In this document: one piece after another, positions 1 through 11,967 of the stretch
How the letters are laid out: each line of letters starts with the position of its first letter
How positions within the stretch are numbered: position 1 is the first letter of the stretch
Origin: Lolium rigidum
Taxonomy: Eukaryota; Streptophyta; Magnoliopsida; Poales; Poaceae
DNA: 64,000 nucleotides
Assembly (NCBI RefSeq): GCF_022539505.1
Contig: NC_061510.1
Coordinates: forward strand, 226,942,043 to 227,006,042
Reading direction: 5' to 3'
Made by a program: the position numbers and the translations under genes
Notes under the pieces: model-generated
The model's input: the letters and a program-made list of their open reading frames with translations, nothing else
Told to the model about the DNA's origin: nothing
The model's database searches: none

Positions 1-46
1 GGTGGCGGAGGAGTCATAGGCTGGAGGAGGAAACCGGCGTTGGGCC

Positions 47-1180
47 GTGAGAATTGTGCCGACGTTCCTAGTAGGACCGGCAAGAATGCGGCTGAACAAC
101 TTGCCGGAAGGAAGCATAAATGGCTGGTTGGACTTTGAGGAAGCTTTTGTGAGTAACTTCAGCGAGCACCTACGGAAGGCCAAACGAGGCCTCAACAGCT
201 CGCTTTATGCGTGCGGCGCTCGCAAGAAACGGACCGGGATTACCGACCCGGTGGAATTCCACCAGAAACTCTTGTGAAGGAGTGATAGAGGCGCGAGGCC
301 ATTGCTTGGTTTAGCCAAGGATGCCGGCGAGGTTCACCTTGTGGCAAAGGCTACGAGAGGAACATGCCAACAACGTTGGCGAGAGATGATGCGTGTGGCG
401 GAAAACTATGCGTTGGGAGACCCAATGCAACCGGCGATACAAGCTGAGCCGGAACAATCAAACCCGCCTCAACGGCGATGCGGGACAGCCGGAACAACAA
501 AAGGAGGGAAGATTTCCCGGATCGAAGGTACGGTTCGCGGCAAGTTGCTGCCTGTGCGAGGAAAACTACGATGCCGGCGGCCGGAGGCAAAGAACCGGAT
601 CGCAGCCATGGGCTGGTCCTAAGAAGCGAGTGGGTCGAAAAGAAACCACAGGGCCGGAAAAAGAAGCTGGCAAGAACCCGCAAAATACACCATGGAAGCT
701 GCCATGGATCAACCTTGCCGGTGGCACACGCCGAATCCGGCTCACCCGTCGAACCACTTGACAAAAGATTGTACCTGGACCAAGTACTTGATGCAAAAGG
801 GGGCGGTAAAAGATACCCAAGGGCAAGGGGGCAATGCAATGATGCCACCACCAGACATGCCGCGTCAGCAGCAGCTACCACCACCACCACCCCTTACCGG
901 GGCAAACGCCTTACCGGTACACCCTCAGCAAAACCGGCAGCAGTATCAGCAAGTCAATCAGGTGGGAGAAGGCTACGGCCAACCACCTCCACCGACACCC
1001 TTGGGCCGGAACGTTTATAAGGACCCCGATGTGTGTTGTGTCGTGTTCGTAAGCGAGCCGACAGGACAAGCAAAGCTTGCGCCGTCGTTCCATGGAGGTG
1101 AACGCGGTGATGCCGGCGGTGCCAAAATACATGCCATGGTCGGAGCGGGAACTCTCATGGTCATACGGGATCACCCTAAA
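47..1180 (+). pseudogene. Gypsy-1 gag (capsid/nucleocapsid), frameshifted
   Basis: The first open stretch (47-277) resembles the gag capsid segment of Gypsy elements; its N-terminus lies left of the window or is lost. Coding signal then jumps between frames through 302-1180, so several single-base indels are present. At about 715-790 a nucleocapsid-like zinc motif can be read (a C-x2-H pair, then a spaced H and C, ending in KDCTW). It is followed by a glutamine- and proline-rich linker at about 840-990. The product would package element RNA in cytoplasmic virus-like particles. No intact frame remains, so this copy should not make a working Gag. Confidence 0.75.
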
Positions 1181-1760
1181 ATCATGCCGAACCCGGGTGG
1201 CTACGCTCTCGTAGTGGACCCAATCATGAAGGGGCCCACGACTCGCGTCAAGTTCAGCAAGGTGCTGATAGACAATGGGAGCGAGCATAAACATAATGTA
1301 CAAGCACACCACGCATACGTCTGGGCATAGCAGAAAACATGCTTCGGCCAACGCACACGACGTTCCATGGAATCGTTCGGGTTTGTCCTGCGCACCGGTT
1401 GGAAAAGTCCGGGTGGATGTGTCGTTTGGAGGACGTGACAATTGCCGGGTTGAAAACCTTGAGTTTGAGGTGGTGGACTTAGATAGTCCGTACCATGCTT
1501 TGTTGGGGAGGCCGACAGCCGGCGGCCTTCATGGCCTCGACCCACACGGCGTATCTCAAGATGAAGATGCCGGCACCTCGTGGACCTCCGACTTGTGGTG
1601 GGAAACTACAAGATCTCACTTGGAAACGGCATCTGCTCGGATCGAACCTAGCGGAATCGCTGGTGATCGCGAGAGGAAAAAGAAGGATGCAAACCGCGAT
1701 TGCGGCCAGCTCGATCCTCACGGTTGAGCTTAGCTGCAATGAGTGCAAGTACGAGCGCTC
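1181..1760 (+). pseudogene. Gypsy-1 aspartic protease, frameshift inside the active site
   Basis: A retropepsin-like segment with the active-site region LIDNGS is read in one frame up to about 1280. The continuation GASINIMY is read in another frame from 1275, so an indel lies within the catalytic motif. The downstream part, with FEVVDLDSPYHALLGRP at about 1463-1515, is the conserved flap and C-terminal half of plant Gypsy proteases. The enzyme would cut the Gag-Pol polyprotein during particle maturation. With the active site split between frames this copy is dead. Frame changes continue through 1530-1760 into the linker before reverse transcriptase. Confidence 0.75.
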
Positions 1761-1939
1761 CGGCGTTCAAACCAACGAAAGAAACAAAGGACATCGTGCT
1801 TGGACCCGGCTTTCCACGAGCGTACCGTACGTATCGGTGCCGGTCTCGGTGAGGCATAGGAAAGCGCGCTCGTCGGCTTCCTCCGTGAGAATCGGAATAT
1901 CTTTGCACTGGTCTACGATGACTTGGTAGGTGTTCGAGG

Positions 1940-3863
1940 GAGCTGGCTGAGCACTCTCTAAATGTTCGGAAGGATGCCAAGCCGGTGCGACAACCATTGC
2001 GCCGGTTCGCTGAAGATAGGAGGAAGATCATTGGAGAAGAGGTGACGAAGATGCTGGTTGCCGGTTTCATTGTGGAAGTCACGCATGCGAGTGGCTAGCC
2101 AATCCGGTGATGGTTGAAAATAAGAAGGACGAGAACCTGGAGGCAAAGGCTCCGAAGGTGTGGCGCATGTGCATCGACTACACCAACCTCAACAAGGCTT
2201 GCCCAAGAGACCCTTTTCCTTTACCGCGGATCGATCAAGTGATTGATTCCACTGCTGGGGTGTGAGTTGTTGTCTTTCCTGGATGCGTACTCCGGTTTCC
2301 ACCAAATCCCCTTGAAAAAGGAAGATCAAATAAAAGCTGCGTTCATTACCCCGCACGGGGCTTACTACTATATCACTATGCCTTTTGGTTTGCGCAGCGC
2401 CGGTGCAACGTACCAGCGGCTGTATGCAAAAATGCTTGTTTGATCAAATCGGAAAGAATGTGCAGGTGTATGTGGATGACATCGTGATAAAAACTAAGGT
2501 AAAAGATACCCTAATCGATGATATCCGGCAAACGTTTGACAACCTAAGAAGGTTCCGGATGAAACTCAATCCGGCAAAATGTACTATCGGTGTCCCTGCC
2601 GGCAAGCTGCTGGGGTTCCTCGTCTCAAGCCGAGGCATTGAGGTCAATCCGGTAAAGATCCGGGCAATTGAGAGAATGACAATACCGCAGGATCTGAAGG
2701 ACATACAAAATTTTACCGGAAGCTTAGCGTCGCTAAGCCGGTTCATAAGCAGGTTAGGAGAAAAGGCCTTGCCGCTATATGCTTTAATGAGAAAATCCGA
2801 CAAATTCGTCTGGACCCCTCAGGCGGACGCAGCGTTCAAGGAGCTGAAAACGATGTTAGCTACCGCGCCAATGCGGCTTCGCCGTTGGAAAGAGAACCAA
2901 TGCTGCTATACATAGCAGCAACCAACCGAGTCGTGAGCGTTGTTGTGGTAGTAGAAAGAGAAGAGGAAGGAAAAACCGTCCGGAGGCCGGTATACTACCT
3001 GAGCGAGGTGCTCTCCCTCTCAAAGCAAAACTACCCGCACTTCCAGAAAATGACCTATGGTGTGTTTATGGCCGCCACCAAGCTCAAGCACTATTTTGAA
3101 GAACATCCTATGAAGGTGGTGAGTGAAGCGCCCATCTCCAATATCATGTGCAACAAGGACGCTAGCGGCAGAATTGCGAAATGGGCAATACAGATATCAC
3201 CGTATGTTCCGGTGTACGAAAGAAGAGACGCCATCAAGTCGCAAGCTTTAGCTGATTTTTTGGTCGATTGGGCGGAGATGCAATACAAGCCCTCGGATCA
3301 GAGACTGGAATACTGGAAAATGCACTTTGATGGATCCAAGCTCAAAGAAGGTCTAGGTGCCGGTGTGGTGCTAACCTCACCAAAGGGAGATCATCTCCGG
3401 TATGTTTTACAAGTACATTTCAGGGCATCGAACAATGTCGCTGAATATGAGGCCTTGATCCATGGGCTTAAGGTCGCAAAAGAAATCGGTGCACACCGGA
3501 TCATTTGCTATGGAGATTCGAGATCTTGTGGTGCAGCGGTGTTCGGAGGCCTGGGACGCAAAAGATGCCAACATGGCCTCGTACCGGTTTCACGTGCAAA
3601 AGATTGCCGGCTTCTTCGAAGACTGTGAATTTCACCATGTACCGCGTGCAGAAAATGAAGCTGCGGATGCTCTGTCTAAGCTAGGCTCATCCCGACAAGA
3701 GATTCCTCCCGGAATAGCCTTGGCACACTTGAGAGTACCATCAATCAAGCCAAGTCCAGAGTCGGAATCAATTTTTGTACCGGAGTCACACATTGTGCCA
3801 ATGGATATCGACGAAGGAAACCCGGGAGCTGATTCCGGTAAGCTCGGGGAGCTGTTCAGGTAA
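1940..3863 (+). pseudogene. Gypsy-1 reverse transcriptase and RNase H, frameshifted
   Basis: Reverse transcriptase begins at about 1940. The palm is clear: FLDAYSGFHQIPL at 2277-2315, TMPFGL-like at about 2379-2396, and the catalytic YVDDIVI at 2469-2489. The thumb and connection follow to about 2915. RNase H follows with MHFDGS (about 3319), EYEALIHGL (about 3445) and YGDS (about 3510), the three acidic positions of this fold. At least three frame changes occur: at about 2430 next to the catalytic box, at about 2890, and at about 3520 just after the last acidic residue. The enzyme would copy element RNA into cDNA in virus-like particles. Motif order and spacing are normal for Ty3/Gypsy; the copy is inactive through indels only. 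Confidence 0.9.
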
Positions 3864-3883
3864 GATCGACCGCTGCCGCACCA

Positions 3884-5226
3884 GTGCCGGAAGAAACAAT
3901 GCTGGTGGATAGCATGGACATAGACGTACCGGTATTCCTAGTTCGGGAGACTCCATCCTGGGTTAAACCTATCAAGGAATTCCTGGTCAACGGCACCTTG
4001 CCGGTTGACGAAGATGAATCAAGGAGGATCCAAAGGAGGTCCAAGGCTTACACCATCATCAATGGCGAGATGTACAAGAGAAGTGTTACCGGTGTCCTCC
4101 AAAGATGTGTGGAACCGGAAGAAGGAAAGGAAATGCTCGAGGAGATTCACCGAGGAGAGTGTGGACATCACACTTCCTCAAGGGCGCTGGTAGCAAAGGT
4201 GTTCGGCATGGGTTCTATTGGCCAACGGCTTTGGAGAATGCGGAGGATATGGTAAGAAAATGCAATGGGTGCCGGAGGTACGCCAAGCAAAATCATACCC
4301 CAGCCTCCGGCTTGAAAACAATACCATTGACTTGGCCGTTTGCGGTTTGGTGCCTAGACATGGTTGGCCCATTCAAAACAGACAAGGGGAAACATGACCC
4401 ATATCTTGGTTATGGTGGACAAATTCACCAAGTGGCTAGAAGTCAAACCCATCGCAAAGTGTGATGGGCGCACAGTGATTAAATTCTTGAAAGATGTCAT
4501 TTTGCGGTATGGATACCCACATAGCATCATCAACGACAATGGCACAAATTTTGCTCAAGGTGAGTTCAAAGGTTTTGTGAGGACAAGAATATCCGGCTGG
4601 ATTTGTGCTCGGTCGCACACCCACAAGGCAATGGCCAAGTGGAAAGAACAAACGCTACGGGTGCTTTCCGGTATCAAACCCGAGACTCATCGATGCGGTG
4701 GAAAAATCGCCGGGGTGTAGGCTCGATGAGCTGCCATCGATCTTTGTGGAGCATAAGAACTACTCCAAACCGGTCTACCGGGTACACTCCATTCTTCATG
4801 GTTTATGGAGCAGAAGCGGTAATACCAACCGACATTCTCCATGATTCACCAAGGGTGCAACTCTATAACGAAGAAGAGGTAAAGGAAGCTCGAGAGAACG
4901 ATGTGGACTTGCTAGAAGAAGCAAGAGAGCTGGCCTTGGCAAGAACAACCATCTACCAGCAGAACCTCGGGACGCTATCACAGCCGGAAGGTTAACCCAA
5001 GAGTGTTCGGGAAGGGGACTCGGTGCTACGCACGGTGCAGCGCACTGAAGGCAGGCACAAGCTTTCCCCGCCGTGGGAGGGGCCTTTCATTGTGAGAAAG
5101 GCTCTCCACAATGATGACTACTACCTAATTGATGCACAGGAATGGAAGAAAGGAAAGGCGGACAGGTCCGGAGAGGAGACCAAGCGTCCATGGAATGTAG
5201 CTTTGTTGCGTCCTTTCTACTCTTGA
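3884..5226 (+). pseudogene. Gypsy-1 integrase, frameshifted
   Basis: The N-terminal zinc-binding segment is at about 4145-4290, with histidines read in one frame and the C-x2-C pair (CNGC) in another. The catalytic core follows: CLDMVGPF (about 4351) supplies the first aspartate, IINDNGTNF (about 4534) the second, and GQVERTNA (about 4631) the glutamate, so the D,D(35)E set can be traced across frames. The C-terminal part to 5226 includes a basic segment at 5023-5226 that ends naturally just before the untranslated region. No chromodomain is seen, which fits a non-chromovirus lineage. Integrase would join element cDNA to host DNA. Four or more frame changes make this copy inactive. Confidence 0.88.
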
Positions 5227-5880
5227 AGTTGTGGAGTAAGAAGTTCCTTTTGTTCCTTATATGCTATGAATAAAAGATGTCGGAACCTCGAATGAATCTC
5301 GGGGACTACCCCACTAAAGTTGCATGTAACTTGTCTATTTTTCGAGTTACCGGTTGCTTATTGAACGTTTTTTCTTTCCGGTTTAGTAGTGTGCTAAACC
5401 CTACCGGAGTCTTCGACTCTGCTGCTGTCCGCAAACCGGCTTCATGGCAAGCAAGATAAACCGGTAGGGGATAAGCACATGAGCTGACGAAGAGGGCGAG
5501 CGGGAAAGAACAATCAGGAAAAGTTTAACTAACCCCGGTTATACCGGTTTTTGCAAAATTTCGAGTTAGTTCTAAGTTCAAGGAGATGCTTGTTTTGGTG
5601 AAAGAACCTTGTGCTCATACGCCAAAGAACGCCCAGAGAAGGCAGGCAGAGCCAAGGCAAAAGAACCAAGTATGCATTAAATTGGATGCAGAAACGATCT
5701 AGAAATCTTTGCAGTACAGGATAAAAGCAAAACCATGAGCAAATGTGCTAAAGCAAAACATAAGATAATTAGCACCGGTATAACATACCGGCATAAACTG
5801 TTGTGCCACAACCAAAAGCAGATTTAGAGTTTTACATCATAAACCCCGGCATACGGGGTAGAATTTAACGGAACATTGTT
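5227..5880 (+). other. Untranslated spacer between Gypsy-1 integrase and its antisense gene
   Basis: No coding signal on either strand. The stretch holds CTCGGGGACTA (from about 5298), the same core found in the tandem array at 7263-7620 and beside the polypurine tract at 11251-11266. It is otherwise element-internal untranslated sequence with frequent CCGGT motifs. Confidence 0.6.
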
Positions 5881-8800
5881 TTAAGGCACGCGGGGGCCGG
5901 ATAGTACGGCAAGATAAATCTCAAAGCGAGGTAATCGGGCAGCGGGGGCTTCCGGAGGAGCGTCGCCGGCATCGGCATCGTCTAGAGGCTCCTCCTCGGC
6001 TTCATCCTCTTCCTCATCAAGATAATCTTGAACGTCGGGAGGGGAGGGATGAAGGTGCGCATGTCGGCGTACTCCGCGATATGGTACGCACGATCCTGCC
6101 GCTTAGCGGTGAGAATCGGGTCCAAATCGGTTTCCGCGCCTTCGCGCACTCCGGTGAGGGCACCCGGGTCGAGCTCCGGGTACCGGGAACAAGCGACGCG
6201 AGGGCGAGAATCTGCTCCGGCGCGGGCAGCGAGCACTTGCCACTCGCGGATCCTCTTGCCGGCGCCCTTGAGACGGTCGGCGATAAGGGAGAAGGTATCC
6301 GGCACCTCTTCGTCGAGGCCACATGGTCCCGAAGAGGCTGGGTAGCTACATCGGGAATGTCGAGAAGATTGCGATCTATGGCGCGCATGTGAGACACCCG
6401 CGCGTTGAGCGCGACCAGATGGTCGTTGGGCGTCCATGCCACGGTAAGATCCGCTCGGCCTTGGTCCTTGCGGCGCGCGTCAACCTTCTTGACAGCGTAT
6501 TTCTGTGAATCCGGAAAGAGGCCTGTGCAAAGAAAGAAGAAGGCTAAGGAAAAGAATCCGGAAGAAAAAGAGACCGGAAGAAAAGAAGAAGCCTCGTACG
6601 CAATAGTCAAAGTACACGAAGGAAAAGGACTCACGGTAGGCAAGCGCGTCGGTTGCGGGATCAAGCTGGTTGCATTCCTTGTGCTCCTCCTCCAGCCGCG
6701 CGGCTTTCTCCTCGGCACCCTTCCGGGCCTTGGCCAGCTCCTCCCGGCTCGGGCCAGCAGCACCACGTTGGCATTACCGGCGTCCTCCAGAGCCTCCTCC
6801 ATCTTGGCCGCTGCATCAGCTTCAGCGGCTTCGAGGGCCTTGGCATGGTCGAGCCCCAGCTGAATGAGCTGGGACTTGAGCTCCTGGTAGCTGGTCTTCT
6901 GGGCGTTCAGCTCCTCCCGATGCTGCCGGATGAGCTGGTCCTTCTCCTCTGCAACGCGGAAAAGGAAAGGTTATGCTAATAAATATGAAAAGGAAACTGA
7001 GGTAACAGGAGAAAGGAGAAAAGTTATACGTTGGGCGGTGGCGAGCTGCTCCTTGAGAGCGTTAATGGAAGCTTCCGGGATCACTGTTAAGCAGAAACTG
7101 TGAGTATTAGGAGGAAAAAAGGTTTCCGGTAAGAAATATGCCGGCAGAACAAAAATTTACCTTGGCACTTATCGTGTGCCTCAGAGAGCTCCCGATGCTC
7201 CCATAAAAGCTCCTCAAAGAGGGCCTTCCGAGCGTCAGCCGTGAGCTAGTCAAAAAGAAGAAATGAGTTAAGTTTTGCGCTAAGAACAAAGTTCTTAACC
7301 CGAAACTCGGGGACTGGCAGTGCCGGTTTTGCGCTAAATTTTTAAGTTAAGTTTTGCGCTAAGAACAAAGTTCTTAACCCGAAACTCGGGGATCGGCAGT
7401 GCCGGTTTGGCGCGTTTCTAAGATAAGTTTTGCGCTAAGAACAAAGTTCTTAACCCGAAACTCGGGGACTGGCAGTGCCGGTTTTGCGCGTTTCTAAGAT
7501 AAGTTTTGCGCTAAGAACAAAGTTCTTAACCCGAAACTCGGGGACTGGCAGTGCCGGTTTCGCGCTAAATTTTTAAGTTAAGTTTTGCGCTAAAAGCTGC
7601 GCTCTCACCACAAAACTCGGGGACTGGGAAGATAGACAAGAGAGAAACCGGCATGAAACTAAAGAAAAGATAGAACAAATCCGGAAGCAAGGAAACCGGT
7701 AGCAATTGACAAAAGTTAGAAAAACGTACCATCAAGTTGTTCGTGGCATCATACCACGCGCTGTCGAGCTCTTTCACGGCGCTGCGGAGCCGCATGAAGT
7801 GCTCCTCGGATGACCGGTCCCCAACTGGATCAGGTGCCGGCAGCCTGTCCTTGCCCAAGCCGCGGGTCGCCGGAGTCATGTCCGCGGCGTTCCACTTCTG
7901 GGCGTAGGGCAGGAGATGCCCCAGGTCCCGGCCTCGGCGTTGAAACTCGATGTCATCGGCCAAGAAGACCGGTGGCCTTCGTGGCGGTATCCCTGGCGGC
8001 CTTGGAGACATGCAGCACCAGAGGCTGCTGGCCGGCAGAAGGGGCGCTAGAGGCCGTCGCCTTCCCCTTGATGAGCTTGGAAGTCTTGGGCGGCGGCGCG
8101 GTAGGAGCAGCCCCGAGAGGCTTGGCCCGAGGAGCACCTGGCGGCGGCATGAGGATGGTTCGTGGAGAATGGGGAGCGCTGGGCGCGTCACCCGGTTTGG
8201 AACTTCCCGGCGCGGAAGGTTCCGGCGCGGAAGTTGTCATCTTTTCAAGGACGGGAGGAGCCGAAGGCTCCGCCCCGCCCGGCAGCTTTTTCTTCTCCGG
8301 CGCCGATGTTGCTGGCGCCGGTATCCGAGTTCTCCGAGAAGAGGAAGTATCCTCCTCCGTGCGGTGATCCGATGATGAAGGGGCCGCACGCCCCGACTTG
8401 TTGTGCCCCCGAAAGGGAGGCAGAAGTGTTGCTTGGCTCCGGGTGGTGCCGGGCTTGAGCGAGGAGGAGGGGTTGAAGTCCTTGCGGAATCTTGAGCCCG
8501 ATGGCCTTGGGCCAAGCTTGAGCGCAGGGGCTGAGAAAAAGAAAGAAAGACAGGTTGGAAAAGAGCAACCGGAAAAAGAACTTGGCAAAAAAGAGGCAAG
8601 CCGGAAAATGAAAAACTTACCCGGAAGAAGTTGGCATCGCCTTGCGCCCGTAGCGACGCATGCCCACTTGCTTCTCCCCACGGGCTCGGTCCGGAAGCGC
8701 TTGGAGGGAGGGGCTCGGCGGCACCGGCATCGGATGCCGGCTGCTTGTTCTTTGGCCCTGGGCCATGAGCTTGTCCACAAACTCGGAGCCGGCCTCGGCG

Positions 8801-10315
8801 CGCAGGGGCGGCACGCGCTCATGGATCTATGGATTGAGTCTGGCTAAGAAGCAATTCGCAGGAAAGCGATAACGGAAAGGTAAAAGAAACCGGAAAAGAA
8901 AATACCTCAAGCGTGGTCAGGTCGTCAGAGGACCCGGTTGGCTCCGGCGGATTCCGGCCAAGATGCGCAGCCGGGGTCTTGCCCATCTTCAGATCCTTCC
9001 AAAAAATGTAGGGATCTGGGTCAAAGGAGTCAAGGGCGCGCTTCTGGCAAGGTCCACGCCACTCTGCTTCAATGAGGGGGAAGCGGTCCTTGGCCTGAAA
9101 CATGAAAAAAGTAAGATTAGCAAGAGCAGAAAGTTACCGGCCGAAGAACAACCCCAGTCGCATAATCCCTTACTTCTTGGGTCGGAGGGTTATTAGTGCT
9201 GAGGGGAGGAGGCCCCATTCCCGATCAAATGGCATAGCGGTTTGGCAAACTGCTTAGCCTTGCGAACAACGTCCTTCTTGCTAAGCGGACGGCCTGTGAT
9301 CTTGGTAGGATCGCCTGGGCCATACATCTCGCTCATTCTGTGTGCGCGGCGCTTTAGAGGAAGCACCCGGCGTGAAATAAAAGTGCGGATGATATCATCC
9401 GAGCAGATCTTGGTCTCCTTCTTCAAAGAGGCCAAGAAGCGTACCACCGGTTGGTTTCGGCATGATCCGTCTTCGGGTTGTAGCTCCGAGTTGGTTTCTT
9501 CGGGAGACCCCGCTTGATAAGGAGGAAGATCAATAAGATCGGCACGGCCGCTGTTCTTCACGTAGAAAAAGGTTCCTTGCCGGACGCGGCGGGATTCGAG
9601 GCCGGCAAGTTTAAGGAAAGGAGCTCCCTCGGCGAGAGCCAACGATGCAAGATCCGCACTCCACGGGCGGCTTGGGCTTAGGGATCTCCTTGCCCTGAAC
9701 GGAGTTAATCCGCAGACTAAAGAAGCGGGCAAACGTCTCACGAGTGGGACGAATGCCGATATAGGCCTCCATGAAGGTGGCATAGCAAGAAAGGTAGAAG
9801 ATGGCGTTGCCGAGGAGATGAGTGAGGTTGGAGTTTGTAGAAATCTAAAAACTCCCGGAAAAAAGAGGGAGAGCGGGAAGGCCGAAGCCACGCTCAAAGT
9901 GAGCAAGAAAAACAACATATTCATCGGGCTCAGGGTGCGGTTCGATTTCGTCGTCAGGAATCCGGCAAGAGACTCCTTCCGGAATCCTCCGGGACCGGTA
10001 TAACCAGTCAATCTCGAATTCGGTGACACTGGAGCCCATCCAGGCCCCGCGGGTGATTGGGGAAGGTTCTGCGCCGGATGATTGGCTGGAGCTACTAGAG
10101 GCTTGGCCAGAGCCACTCGCTTCTTGGCTACCGGAAGCTTGGCTAAAGCTACCGGATTCTAGATGGCCACCGGATTCTTGATGGCTACCGGATTCCCGCT
10201 GGTTGCCGGAATCGGTCTCCATCGGATCTGGAGCGGTGGATTCACCGGGAGATTGATTGCGGTGTCTAACAGAAAGGGAAGAAGAAGATGCGGAGGAAGA
10301 TTCCTCGTCGGACAT
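5880..10315 (-). pseudogene. Antisense accessory gene of Gypsy-1 (PF04195-type 'putative gypsy type transposon'), spliced, frameshifted
   Basis: Reading right to left, a start at 10315 (MSDEESSS) opens a Ser/Gln/Gly-rich acidic leader. It is followed by the conserved PF04195-type region (IPEGVSCRIPDDEIEP...EYVVFLAHFERGFGLP) at about 10020-9860 and its continuation to 9193 (GTFFYVKNSG, ICSDDIIRTFISRRVLPL). Coding resumes in separate exons at about 8870-7730, 7250-7160, 7085-7025, 6960-6636 and 6522-5880. Canonical intron signals can be seen, for example a donor near 6635 and an acceptor near 6523. The middle exons are Pro/Ala/Lys-rich and coiled-coil-like; the last encodes an Arg-rich stretch and an acidic tail. 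Frame changes occur near 9860, 6330 and 6020. Its function is unknown in the family; it is transcribed against gag-pol. Exon ends are approximate. Confidence 0.72.
7263..7620. repeat. Tandem array, about 4.5 copies of a 76-80 bp unit, in an intron of the antisense gene
   Basis: Each unit has the order TTTTGCGCTAAGAAC, AAAGTTCTTAACCCG, AAACTCGGGGACTGGCAG, TGCCGGTTT. AAGAACAAAGTTCTT inside it is a perfect inverted repeat with a 3-base spacer. CTCGGGGACT resembles the purine-rich core next to the LTR of this element. Units differ by few bases; the last is partial and diverged. Confidence 0.9.
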
Positions 10316-11250
10316 TAGATGGGAAGGCGAAAAAACAGAAATCCCACACTTGGACCCCACGTGAAGATCTACGAGTAAGAAGAAAACAAAAGAAAAAGAG
10401 GAAATAAGAACACCGTAGACCCAAGATCTGAAAAGCAAGCAAATAGCGAGCAAAGCAAGATTGGTACCAACCTTGAGCGGCGCGGTCGGCTGAGGAAGAT
10501 GTTCGCCGGTGGTGGAGCGGACCTGCGGTCGCCGGCGAGCACCATCGACGGCGAGGCGGAGAAGCTCGCGAAGGAGCGAGAATGCGGCGGGCGCGGTGGA
10601 GGCTGCTGCAAGAGATTCCCACACGGCGAGGTCCGGCGGAAGCACGGCGTGAGTTCGCCGGGCGCCGGAACTCGGAGCAAGCGACGGCGGACGGAGAGCG
10701 GCGGAAGCACAAAGGCGAGGAGCACCGTGCGCGAAAGATGAGGAATGCGAAGAAGAAGAAGAAGAAGGAGCGAGTTGTGCTTATAAAGGAGAGAGAGGAT
10801 GGGCTGAAAACCGGCCGGGCCGCGGCGGTTCGCCTCGCGGGCGCGACGGTTCGCGCCACGGGCCGCCACGTGGCAAAGAGGTACACGCGAAAAAGAGGAG
10901 GCCACACAGAGGCGCACACGGGATCCAAAGCGGCTGGTGGGATCCGCGGTGGTGCATTAAATGGGCGCGCGGGAGTCGAAGCGAAGTGACAAGCGACATC
11001 TGGCGTGACGAGTTAACAGTGCGCATGTCAGCGACAGGCGCGGGGCCCAAAATATTCTCGACACCGCCGAGGAAGTATTTAATGACCATAGATGCCGGAG
11101 GATAAGACACCAGATAATACCTTAAGGAGAAGAGATAGCGATGATCTGGGCAAAGATGCCGGATCCAAGCCTAAGGCCGGATAGATTAAACCGGTATCCT
11201 AAAAAAAAGAACCTGGCATGGTCTGTTGGATAGGATCCGCCAGACTATAC

Positions 11251-11266
11251 CAGCTTCGGGGACTAA
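11251..11266 (+). promoter_or_regulatory. Polypurine tract of Gypsy-1
   Basis: CAGCTTCGGGGACTAA immediately precedes the TG of the 3' LTR. The GGGGA core matches the purine-rich tracts used to prime plus-strand synthesis in related plant Gypsy elements. The assignment follows from position and composition. Confidence 0.7.
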
Positions 11267-11967
11267 TGTTGGGGGGATGACCCCGGTATGCCAAAGGCAT
11301 GCCAAACCGGATGGTTTGGGCCATCAAGATACCGGTTTAATGTTCGTACCGGAACTTAAAGATAAGAACTTAGCTAAGTGGAGCTAAGCCGGTATCCCCA
11401 AGAGGGGTATGCCGGAACCAGGTAAGAAGATACCGGGTTACCGGAAGAGCGAGCAGGTCGGCGAGACTGGTCAAAGATTCTCTCCAGAGCTAGAAGACAA
11501 AGATGAGCTAAGCAAAGTAACTTTAGACGAAGGGCTGACGATAAAGAGAAGGATGACGGTCAAAGAAGCCGGAGGACGTCAGCATCTCTGATTAAAGAGG
11601 ACTCCGGTGTCTTCTATGATTAAAGTAGCTTTGTAAAGTAGTTTGTCTAGTCAAAGATGCCATTAGGGTTTCTTGCCCTGTAAGCCACCTCTCCCCTATA
11701 TAAGGAGAGGGGGTAGCCCTTCTTAGACACGCGCATGAACACAGAAGAACTTGTACTGAGAAACTTGTTGAGATCAATAAAGATGATGATCTAGAGCGAG
11801 TTCTTCCTTATGTCTTTCTTCTTCAACCTCTAGCCTTGGCTAAGTTCTTGAGGAAACCATCCGGAAGTTCATCCCATCTAATCACAAACCCTCCCCCGAA
11901 TCCTCTTGCGTCCATTCGGCCCCAACTTAAGCCATCCTATGGCATCTGTCCGTTCACCACGACGACA
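11267..11967 (+). repeat. 3' LTR of Gypsy-1 (701 bp)
   Basis: Starts TGTTGGGGGGATGA after the polypurine tract and ends ACGACGACA, so it has TG...CA ends. It carries a TATA-like TATATAAG at about 11697 and polyadenylation-like AATAAA at about 11776. The sequence after it matches the interior of copy B, which fixes the right boundary. Confidence 0.85.

Larger units (their letters stand above)
1..11967 (+). mobile_element. Gypsy-1: Ty3/Gypsy LTR retrotransposon, Tat/Retand type, 5' LTR outside window
   Basis: The order is gag, protease, reverse transcriptase, RNase H and integrase on the plus strand (47-5226), then a long minus-strand gene (about 10315 to 5880), a purine-rich tract ending at 11266 and a 3' LTR (11267-11967). 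An extra antisense gene between integrase and 3' LTR, related to the 'putative gypsy type transposon' domain PF04195, is known from Tat/Retand elements such as RIRE2 and Grande; the lineage assignment rests on that. The sequence right of the LTR continues the internal region of the minus-strand element copy A, whose relative copy B carries the uninterrupted sequence at 38160. Gypsy-1 therefore inserted into copy A, and the expected target duplication on the right is aggtt (11968-11972). All protein-coding parts are broken. Confidence 0.9.

Noticed and set aside
566..890. Minus-strand open frame over Gypsy-1 gag
   Set aside because: It is the antisense of gag linker sequence; plus-strand gag and protease motifs flank it.
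7263..7620. CRISPR-like direct repeats
   Set aside because: Units are contiguous with no unique spacers and lie in a plant retrotransposon; it is a tandem minisatellite.
10266..10928. Minus-strand hydrophobic ORFs upstream of the antisense gene start
   Set aside because: The conserved protein begins at 10315; the upstream reading is leader and first-exon sequence in other frames.
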